Shown here one piece after another: positions 33,575 to 40,814 of a stretch of 64,000 nt of DNA (the stretch's first letter is position 1; the number at the start of each line of letters is the position of its first letter). Location of the stretch: positions 2,504,252-2,568,251 of the forward strand of contig BSQZ01000009.1 in NCBI GenBank assembly GCA_033239005.1, in the 5' to 3' direction. A model generated the notes under the pieces. The model saw only the letters and a program-made list of their open reading frames with translations, was not told where the DNA came from and did no database searches. The DNA comes from Lamellibrachia satsuma (Eukaryota > Annelida > Polychaeta > Sabellida > Siboglinidae). The position numbers and the translations under genes were made by a program.

Positions 33575-34012
33575 AGGTTCACCTACATCTTTCTAAAAAA
33601 GATGTGTCTAAAACACTGTTTTAAAATTTGCAGCTTGTTCTAGTGACACCGTCTGTCAGACTGAGGGTGACTGTTCCCGGTCACTTGGGCCACTTTAGAG
33701 AAGGCACGGACTCTGAATGTTTTGAGCCGTGTAGTGTGTACAGCCTACAGACCCACAGAATTGGATCTTAGGGTGTGCGTGTGCGTGTGTGTGTGGGTCT
33801 GTGTGGGTGGGGGTGGGGGTGGGGTGGGTGTGTGTGTGTTGTTCGTCTCTGAGAAGTTCTGATATGTAGGGAAGTGCAAGTCTGTGGAGTACTTCGAAGG
33901 TGACGAGAAGAATCTTGAAAGTGTTTATCAAGAACACCAGGTGAACCTTAACTTGTATTAAGTGTAGTGCTCGATGTATGAGAGGGATATAAAAAACCAT
34001 TGCCTGTCTCAT
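33575..34012 (-). pseudogene. L2/CR1-like LINE reverse-transcriptase tail
   Basis: The minus strand reads INTFKILLVTFEVLHRLALP then YISELLRDE, which is the conserved end of the L2/CR1 reverse transcriptase (usually FKILLVTFKVLHGLAPPYIS). A CA-rich array follows. On the far side, another frame resumes RSNSVGL, stop, AVHTTRLKTFRVRAFSKVA, then with shifts a WNS-like piece and NKLQ, FKQCFRHIFF, matching the RTRLKTFGDRAFS and LPxxLR tail of the same family. It is 5'-truncated, as usual for LINEs. The array occupies the usually variable segment between the two blocks. Confidence 0.72.
33772..33842. repeat. GT/GGGTG microsatellite within LINE tail
   Basis: A GTGTGC/GTGTGGG-rich tract of about 70 bp. 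On the minus strand it reads as His-Thr-Pro repeats continuing from LLRDEQ of the LINE frame. Confidence 0.9.
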
Positions 34013-34018
34013 AATTTA

Positions 34019-35171
34019 TTAATTAGAGAAGGCATTAAATAATAATAATATACCTGAATACAATAAGAACCCTACCCGTATTCTCCTTCGCCCTTCATGA
34101 ATCATATCCCTCACGGGAAACCCGTCTTGTCTGCCGACAAAACACACAACTTCCTTCGCTCCCCCTGCTGGACTCTTGTCTCCCTCTGTTGGTCCCCTGT
34201 CTCCTTCCCGTGTTGGCCTCTTGTCTAGACCCCCCTCTGCTGGCCTCCTGCCGCCTTCCTCAGGTGGTGGGATTTGTCTATCAGTGACGTATGCCCCCAG
34301 GAATAGGGAATCTTCACTGAAACCATCCCTGTCATAAGGGTAAATTCCCAATGCCTTGAATCCTGAAATTATATTTTGCGGAGTAAATGCATATGGGTAA
34401 GAAATGCCAAGATTTGCAGCAATATCATAAATTGTCATTGGTTTCCCAGGGTTGTTTTTCTGCCATCCATCACATGTAGAATTGTAATGTCGTTTCAGCG
34501 GCCCTTGTAGCTGCAGTGTGGCGGGAAGGTGAGCAGGTGAATGCCATTTGTTTTAGCCATGTTTAAAGAATTGAACGTCACATGACTTTGGTGGTTATCC
34601 ATCAACAGCAACACCGGCCTTTCTACTGAGCAACGACTGTGATTGATAAAGTGCTGCACCCATTTCTCAAAATTGTCGCCAGTCATCCACCCAGAAGGAT
34701 GAGTGACACCCAAAGATCTTGACGTAGCTCCATTTAGCCTAGTATCCTTGAAGAGGATGTGTGCAAAGATCAGTAGAGGCGGGATAGAGTTTCCGAGTGC
34801 ATTCACGGCACCACATTGTGAGTAGAGTGCCTCTTTCTGATGATGTCACTTGCCCAACTTGTCTCACCAGTCATCACCAGGATCTTTGGAGATGTGTGCA
34901 CAGTGGTGCACACACACTCGGGCATGAAATGATATATGTCCAGCAGGCTGTCTAGATTGTCATAAAAACCACCCACATTCTTCTTATTGAAGCTAGTGCA
35001 TCGAGATAGGATAGATATACATTGTCTGGTCATAGATGAGGACAACCAATCTGCGCCAGCTTCTTCATTCTTTTGCCATGACTCTGGGACTTTTATGACT
35101 CCCAAGTTCACCCTCTTCGGTATAACTGAAGATCCTCCCATGATCGTAGTTAGGTTTGAATCTGAGTCCAT
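34019..35171 (-). pseudogene. Jerky/pogo-like DDE transposase, third Asp deleted
   Basis: The first frame (35171-34803) begins at a consensus acceptor (ACATTTCAG then ATGGACTC) with a branch-point-like CTAAC upstream. It reads IKVPESWQKNEEAGADWLSS, RCTSFNKKNVGGFYDNLDSL and CVCTTVHTSPKILVM; the stretch that should carry the first Asp (NxDETG) is altered. The second frame (34806-34495) has NALGNSIPPLLIFAH, GVTHPSGWMTGDNFEKWVQH, INHSRCSVERPVLLLMDNHQ (second Asp) and LLTFPPHCSYKGR. The next segment of the family, HRLQPLDV with the third Asp, is deleted, and the reading resumes in a shifted frame as GPLKRHYNSTCDGWQKNNPG. The last frame (34438-34019) has MTIYDIAANLGISYPYAFTP and GFKALGIYPYDRD, then a Gly/Glu/Arg-rich tail. 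It is clearly inactive. Confidence 0.83.
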
Positions 35172-35357
35172 CTGAAATGTATCGGTATTTAGTTAGATTG
35201 GCTGGGAAATGCCCGGCGTCACGCATGATGATGTCACAGGAATTCCCATACTACTGGAATGCTGAAAATTTGTGGTGGCCCAATGGACCTAGTGTCCCAA
35301 TTGACCGTACCAACGGTCGCAGGTGGACAGATAAGAAAAGCGCGCCACCGTGAGCGA

Positions 35358-35370
35358 CCGGCTATATAAG
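35358..35370 (+). promoter_or_regulatory. Candidate TATA-box promoter
   Basis: GGCTATATAAGGC at about 35360 is a strong TATA-box match, about 30 bp before TCATAACTGC and a CT-rich tract. It lies upstream of the plus-strand frames at 35530-36438. Confidence 0.5.
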
Positions 35371-35398
35371 GCCACCCACCACTCCACCGGTCATAACT

Positions 35399-35399
<1 letters not shown>

Positions 35400-35452
<53 letters not shown>

Positions 35453-35494
35453 CCTCCCTCCCTCCCTCCCTCCCTCCCTCCCTCTCTCTCTCTC
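35400..35494. repeat. (CT)n/(CCCT)n microsatellite
   Basis: About 50 bp of CT repeats, then CCCT repeats, then CT again. It lies in the presumed 5' untranslated region. Confidence 0.95.
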
Positions 35495-35524
35495 AACTGA
35501 CTCTTAATTCACGTTCTACAGCGT

Positions 35525-35784
35525 CATGGCCACGCAGCACTTCGTCGACTTGCAGACATCACAGATGATGAACCTGTCGCGTCACACGAAGAGCGGTATG
35601 CCTCACTGTCGCTGATGAGGGGGACCCGTGTCATGGTGACAATTAAAAACTGCATAAATGGCCTGTATGTCAACCACATCCTGCGTTGGGTTGTCATAGC
35701 CTTTACCGAGAGATTCGGGAAAAAAGTCAGAAATACCATCTCCAGTCAATACAAAGATACGTGCCCTGTTAGTGACAGTGACTA
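35525..35784 (+). CDS. Unknown small protein, possibly two-frame or spliced
   Basis: An ATG at 35526 opens MATQHFVDLQTSQMMNLSR and stops after 29 residues. A second frame, open from about 35505 to a TAA at 35782-35784, reads ADITDDEPVASHEERYASLS, RGTRVMVTIKNCINGLYVNH and ILRWVVIAFTERFGKKVRNT, ending PVSDSD. TTCTACAG just before the first ATG is acceptor-like, so splicing or one frameshift could join them. The mix of acidic head and basic helical tail suggests a real small protein, but I do not recognise the family. It sits between a TATA box and a polymerase remnant on the same strand. Confidence 0.45.
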
Positions 35785-35787
35785 AAC

Positions 35788-36438
35788 GTGTGTCTTTTTT
35801 GGTCCTGTGTACAGATCAGTAACGGCTTACAACAGCTGAGGGAGGCGTACGAGGATGAGGAAAAGACTATGGCTGCGATGACAAGGAAAAGAATAACGCC
35901 ACCGTTAGCAGACAACGACCTGCAGTGGTATTTAATAAAGAAAAGACAGCTGTCATCGCAGCCGCTGTCATCCATGACATCACCACCACCACCACCACCT
36001 CAGCTGTCGCCAGCACCTGTGACGTCAGCGGTGACATCGATAACATCATCCATGACACCACCGCCGCCACCACCGCCTCAGCTGTTGCCAGCATCAATGA
36101 CGTCAGCAGTGACGTCACCACCGCAACCACCGTCATCCATGACACCACCACCACCACAACCCCCTCAGCTGTCGCCTCTGACGTTATCCGTGACGTCACT
36201 ACCACCACCCCAGTCGTCGTCGCAGCCAGCATCAGTGATCTTCAGTCCGCCTTCACCAACGTACGAACTGTTTCAAGTTAGCCCGGTATCACCCAAGTCA
36301 TCACGATCGTCATCACCCTTACCACTGCTGTATCAGCCCATGTCAATGCTGACATGCGAACAATCAAACAAAATGTTAGAGGAGGCTATGACCAACCTCA
36401 TAATGAAAACACATACACAACATATGTATTATATTTAA
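35788..36438 (+). CDS. Pro/Ser/Thr-rich protein of unknown function
   Basis: A 216-codon frame, possibly an exon: GTCCTGTGTACAG just before ATCAGTAACG looks like a splice acceptor, so the ATG at 35788 may not be the true start. The head NGLQQLREAYEDEEKTM with MAAMTRKR and LQWYLIKKRQ looks like a coiled coil. It is followed by about 110 residues of repeats of SSMTPPPPPPQLSPA type, then a Ser-rich segment and a helical tail (CEQSNKMLEEAMTNLIMKTH). A polyadenylation signal, AATAAA at 36438, overlaps the stop. The repeat is in frame, unlike the noncoding arrays elsewhere. Possibly a structural or regulatory gene of the same element as the downstream polymerase remnant; that is inference. Confidence 0.5.
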   Translation: MCLFWSCVQISNGLQQLREAYEDEEKTMAAMTRKRITPPLADNDLQWYLIKKRQLSSQPLSSMTSPPPPPPQLSPAPVTSAVTSITSSMTPPPPPPPQLLPASMTSAVTSPPQPPSSMTPPPPQPPQLSPLTLSVTSLPPPQSSSQPASVIFSPPSPTYELFQVSPVSPKSSRSSSPLPLLYQPMSMLTCEQSNKMLEEAMTNLIMKTHTQHMYYI

Positions 36439-36443
36439 TAAAA
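36438..36443 (+). terminator. Polyadenylation signal AATAAA
   Basis: AATAAA immediately at the stop of the Pro-rich frame, giving a compact transcript end typical of viral or TE genes. Confidence 0.55.
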
Positions 36444-36635
36444 GTGACAAAAAGGAATGAAAGTGTTGTCATTGTTATATCCCTACGGGTGACACCACTC
36501 CATAGTCGAAAGGGAACCCGTAGTCGATGATATTGGATATAGTGGACAACAGTGGAGAGTCACTCGACGCCATCTTGGGATATCAATTTGTACTCCGTCG
36601 CACCACAACCAGTGGTGCCACCTAGCGATCACACA
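36444..36635. other. Short intergenic gap
   Basis: No feature apart from a possible 5' flank of the zinc-finger frame. Coding sense begins about 36640. Confidence 0.4.
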
Positions 36636-36639
36636 AAGA

Positions 36640-37883
36640 GCGAAAATCGTCTGCGAGAAATGCGGTGCAACGTTCGGGAGATTGGACAACCTACAGCGTC
36701 ATGTAAGGTTAGTATGTAGTCGTCGTTGTAGTAGTAGTCGTTGTTGTAGAAGAAAAACCACCACGTGCATGAAATGCGGACAGAATTTCGATAGTCATTA
36801 CAATCTGACCAGGCATGCACGAACCGCGTGTATCGACGTCACCAAGCCGCCGTCACTGAAGAGATCAAAAAGGGAAGACACTACCAGACCCCACCATCCA
36901 CTCGTCACCGAGGAAGATCCCATTGAACTACCCAATCGACTTCCCTTCTCCAACACTGTGTCGATGGAACTGCTAGATGTCTTTCGAAATCACTGGTCGA
37001 CCATTAGGACCCGCGTATCAACAGGTCCCCTCCAGTGCAGTTTCTACCTGGACGAACCCACTCTCATCACCAACAGCAAGGACTTTGATGTCTTTCTCGA
37101 ACACATCCAAGAAACCGACGTCTTGCAATGGGCCATCAATTAAAGACCGGATTCTGCATGGGTGTGCGAACTCATGACCAATGTCACCTTCTTCGTCAAC
37201 TGCATCATCGATCACCCGATAGGATGTGTACGGGCGACCCCCTTTCCGTCTACATCAAGAAGAAAAAAGGCGTCATCGGTCTGAAAACGGAAACCAACCA
37301 TAACAAGAGGTACAATGATAACCTGTGTCTCTTCCGGTGTCTGGCCCTGCATCGAGGATGCGATCTATATCGATTGGAACCGGCGGTGAAGACGCTGTAC
37401 GAGACATACGATCAAGACGATGTACCCATGGAAGAATTTGCTGGGGTCACGTTGGATGACTTCTATCGTGTAGAGACCACATTCCAAACGAACGTGTGCG
37501 TGTACAAGCTCGTCAAACCGGATGCAGAGGATGGTAAGTCGACTGCCGAACTCGTCCGTCGGTCGTTATGCCATTACCCCGAAACAATGTATCTCAACCT
37601 TCATAAGACACATTTTTCCTTCATCCAAGATGTCCGCATGTACTGTCACTCATATCGATGTCGGAAGTGCGGTGACTCGTTATGGAATAAAGCATCTATG
37701 CTGCGCATGCACGAACGCACGTGTACAGGAGGTGTGCGTCGAATCTATCTTGGCGGCATGTACCATTCGACTCCATCAGTGTTCGAACGTCTGGACGAGT
37801 GTCCAAATCGTTGTGGTACTATCCGTACCGAGCCACCTTTGACTTTGAGTGTTGGTTCGACACCGAACAACTTCCGTCACTGA
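36640..37883 (+). pseudogene. N-terminal part of a Polinton-type protein-primed DNA polymerase
   Basis: The frame from about 36640 carries two C2H2 fingers, CEKCGATFGRLDNLQRHVRL and CMKCGQNFDSHYNLTRHART. It continues through FLEHIQETDVLQWAIN to a stop at 37141. A shifted frame follows: CELMTNVTFFVNCIIDHPIG, then YIKKKKGVIGLKTETNHNKR and YNDNLCLFRCLALHRGCDLY. Next come QTNVCVYKLVKPDAE, YLNLHKTHFSFIQDV and a further Cys/His cluster (CRKCGDSLW, MRMHERTC). In a third frame WYYPYRATFDFECWF (about 37815-37855) gives the DxE of a family-B exonuclease motif I. Sequence identity to the family ends there, so the exonuclease rest and polymerase palm are absent. It resembles DNA polymerases of Polinton/Maverick elements and related adinto-like viruses. 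At least two frameshifts plus 3' truncation make it inactive. Confidence 0.65.
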
Positions 37884-38300
37884 TCTTCACTGAGATAGCA
37901 CAACACGCATCAATCTCAAACTTTCAGCTTGGACATTTGCTGGACACAACAACGCAATGTCAACGTCACAATCAGTCACATGGACTGACAGCATTCCACA
38001 ACAGCTTCAGTGGAATCCTGACGCCATACACTTGTTTCCTAACGTCATTGTGTTGTATGTTTCCCCATTTCTCCTTTCGTTTTCTTTAAACTTGACAAGG
38101 TGGGACTAATTTGCAGAACTATCTTTATTATCCTTGCTACAGGAGAGGTCTGAATAGTCTATGCTAACACAGCAGGTGGCCATTCAATGCTCTGTGTAGT
38201 AACGTAGCCCATGTGTTGGAATTTTGAAAAGGGAGATTGTCAGCGTGAAAATCGGAACAAAACGCGGAAAGGGTATTTGAAAAGTTGACTGATCCCCCCA
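37884..38300. other. Spacer after polymerase break
   Basis: No continuation of the polymerase in any frame, so a deletion or rearrangement junction lies near 37867. Otherwise featureless. Confidence 0.4.
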
Positions 38301-38306
38301 CGAAAT

Positions 38307-38633
38307 GTGGTGTGCCAGGGAAAGCATTGTGAAGATAACATTAACTATGGGTCTCGTGTTTATGTAGCATTGGTTGAGCCTGCTTCAAAGGGGAAGAAAC
38401 ATACCAGGAAGGTTGCGTTACGATTTAATTTTTTCTGTTTGAATTCATACTACTCTGCTAGTGTAAAATATAGTGATATTCAAACAATACTTAATGGACT
38501 TATTGTCACTGAAAGGTATGGTTTACTTAGTTTCAATCTTGGACTTCCTTTCATGCCCGAATTTGTTGATACCATTATCAACAGAGTCAACAATTCAAAG
38601 GTTTTCATTGGCCAGTCAATGGAAGAATCGTGA
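38307..38633 (+). CDS. Unrecognised 108-residue ORF
   Basis: A clean frame starting MVCQGKHCEDNINYGSRVYV and continuing ALVEPASKGKKHTRKVALRF, then YYSASVKYSDIQTILNGLIV and LGLPFMPEFVDTIINRVNN. The composition and mixed helix/strand pattern look like real protein, and there are no internal stops. I do not recognise a family. It could be an exon of a host gene or a TE protein fragment. The upstream CCCCCCACGAAATGTGGTG gives no clear signal for the start choice. Confidence 0.4.
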   Translation: MVCQGKHCEDNINYGSRVYVALVEPASKGKKHTRKVALRFNFFCLNSYYSASVKYSDIQTILNGLIVTERYGLLSFNLGLPFMPEFVDTIINRVNNSKVFIGQSMEES

Positions 38634-38751
38634 ACAAATGCCAATCTGAAGTATTTTCTCTTCCTGTTTTGTTTGTACTATTGTAATGTCACAATGTCAG
38701 ACAGATAAGTTATGGAACGATAGTGAATGAAATTGATTATAATCGAAAATG

Positions 38752-38777
38752 ATCGATCACACAATATTGTGATCGAT
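38752..38777. other. Perfect 10-bp-arm palindrome
   Basis: ATCGATCACA, a 6-base spacer CAATAT, then TGTGATCGAT. It is surrounded by further ATTGATTATAATCGA-like sequence, reminiscent of the ends of DNA transposons. Confidence 0.7.
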
Positions 38778-38779
38778 TC

Positions 38780-39180
38780 CTTGATCAGAAGCATGAACCA
38801 ATCAATTGTCAACAAAATTGATTAATCTGAACAGCACTAATATTTATATTATGGCATTTTTCGTGCAACCAATTTTTGGGCCACATTTTTCTTGATAGGC
38901 TCATAGATTCTGGAAAAGAGGGGTGCAGATTTTAAAGAAATCGTGAAATAATGTTTTTGTACGTGTAAATGGAAAACGAAGAAAATAAAAAAGAACATGG
39001 AATATATTTTGTAATTTGGAAAAACTGGAAGGTCTACAAAGTCAAGTGAAATGTTAAATTTGTATTATATATTTTAGTGGACTGATTATCCTTTGAAACT
39101 GCTGTAGTGGAAGTTCAGTTAATGATATAAGATCAATTTGTTTTATACTGAACTGTTTGTCTTCTATGTTGTTACAGGTG
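38780..39180. other. AT-rich spacer, possible intron end
   Basis: No coding motif seen. The right edge, TCTATGTTGTTACAG at about 39178, resembles a splice acceptor for the following zinc-finger region. Confidence 0.35.
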
Positions 39181-39328
39181 ACAATGACATCGTTGTGTGA
39201 CCTGCCGGGACATATTGAACATTTGTTTGTGTTCGACTGCACACCAACATGATGTAGAACATGGAACTGGGTCACCGAATAACCACATCTTCATACATTA
39301 GAGAAAACTACAGTTGTGCCACTTTACA

Positions 39329-39835
39329 ATGAGTAGCTACTTCAAGATAAACAAGAAACACAAGCTTCCTCTTGATGTGGGGAAACCCTTCAAACGTTAC
39401 ACATGTGGTGCACAGTTTGCACATAATAGTACTTTAAGGAATCATGTGCATACCCACACTGCAGAGAAACCATTCAAATGTGACACGTGTGGTGCACAGT
39501 TTGTACAGAATAGCAATTTAAGCTGTCATGTGCATACCCACACTGGAGAAAAACCCTTTAAATGTGATACATGTGACGCACAGTTTGCAAATGGTACGTA
39601 TTTAAAACTTCATCTGCATACTCGCAGTCAAATATGACACGTGATGCACAGTTTGCACGGAATGACAGTTTAAAGAGGCATCTGCGAACTCACACTGCTG
39701 AGAAACCTTACAAATGTGACACCTGCATGGCACAGTTTACACAATGTGGAAATTTTCAGAGGCATCTGCATACACACAGTGGTAGAAAGTAGGGGAAACC
39801 CTACAAATGTGACACAGTTTGCTCATAATGTACTC
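39329..39835 (+). pseudogene. C2H2 zinc-finger protein fragment, frameshifted
   Basis: Starting at MSSYFKINKKHKLPLDVGKP, the frame has a degenerate first finger (YTCGAQFAHNSTLRNHVHTH; its first Cys of the pair is Tyr) followed by two good fingers, CDTCGAQFVQNSNLSCHVHT and CDTCDAQFANGTYLKLHLHT, joined by TAEKPFK and TGEKPFK linkers. It stops at 39637 after HTRSQI. Past a small deletion the fingers continue in other frames (AQFARNDSLKRHLRTHT, then KCDTCMAQFTQCGNFQRHL) until a stop after SGRK at about 39792, and one further partial finger. AATAAA follows at about 39935. This is the classic tandem-finger array of sequence-specific DNA-binding proteins. The deletion suggests a recent pseudogene or an alternative 3' end. 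Confidence 0.75.
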
Positions 39836-40620
39836 TAATAAGAGTTCATGTGCACATTTACACTCACACATTTCCCCTAGATGTTATATGATGTATTTGA
39901 AAAAAAGTTCTTTACCAGAAGGGCCAGATAGGCAATAAAATATGTAAATTACAGTTATTTTATTCTATTAATATTGTATAGTTAAGTGATTAGGTTAGGT
40001 TAGATATGCATTTACCAATATTTAAGACACTAAAATGTTCATGCAGGTTGAATACGGCAAATATAAGTTGCTGTGTTGTGTTAGGTGTAAGCAAACATAA
40101 TAAAAATATCAGTATAAGAAAGCTTTTGTTGTTCCAGCTGTGAGTCGTGCTGTGTTACCAATGCTGGAAATGATTATGTTTCAGGCACACCTTTTCTGGG
40201 GGATTTGGTGGGGATTGTGTCCATGGGACTTTTGTCCATTTAGGATTATATTGGGGAAACTGTTGTATTACTAATTAGACCGTCTTTAAAAAATACCTCG
40301 TTAAAATTGACCCCTGATCCTAATAAAAGTAGTGAGAATATGAGTCAAATATATAAATGTGTTTCATGTGTGTTGTATGATAGGTGAAATGAATAAAACT
40401 GACAAACAATCACTATTTGATGTTTTTCTTAAAATGTGACCAGGGTTGGAGTCATTATAATGAAATGACAATGAGGGTGTTCAGAACATTATTATAATGA
40501 AAATTATCGATTTTCAATTGATGTAATGATAATGATAATTTTCACACAGGCTTATGGACTTGCTTATCCACTTGCTGATGAGACATTTGAAAAATTAACG
40601 GTTATACAATGCAATTGCAA
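39836..40620. other. AT-rich spacer with a duplicated-segment fragment
   Basis: Near 40150-40195 the phrase ATGCTGGAAATGATTATGTT followed by TCAGGCACACC is shared with the segmental duplications at about 47910 and 55450. No genes seen. Confidence 0.5.
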
Positions 40621-40624
40621 TTAT

Positions 40625-40791
40625 TTCTAAGCGTTGTACTTTTATTTCTACTTTTACTTCAAGTACTTTTGAAAGTAATGTTACTTTTTACTCAAGAACT
40701 TTTTTACGAAGTACTTTTACTCCTACTCAAGTAGGTTTGAGGTGAATTACTTTTACTCAAAAGCAAACTTAAAGTAATTCAGTCACCACTG
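40625..40791 (-). mobile_element. hAT-like transposon end
   Basis: The segment rich in ACTTTTACTCAAGTA ends at 40791. On the minus strand it starts CAGTGGTGACTGAATTAC, a hAT-style terminus. A copy in the opposite orientation begins at 56951 (CAGGGTTGACTGAATTAC) with matching AAGTAAAAGTACTT-type sequence inside. The other end of this copy was not found. Confidence 0.55.
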
Positions 40792-40814
40792 TCCATAGGA
40801 AATATAAAACATTT

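Noticed and set aside
35867..36281. Val- and Thr-rich frames overlapping the Pro-rich ORF
   Set aside because: They are other-frame and antisense shadows of a CCACCACCA-rich repeat; only the frame at 35788-36438 has non-repetitive ends.
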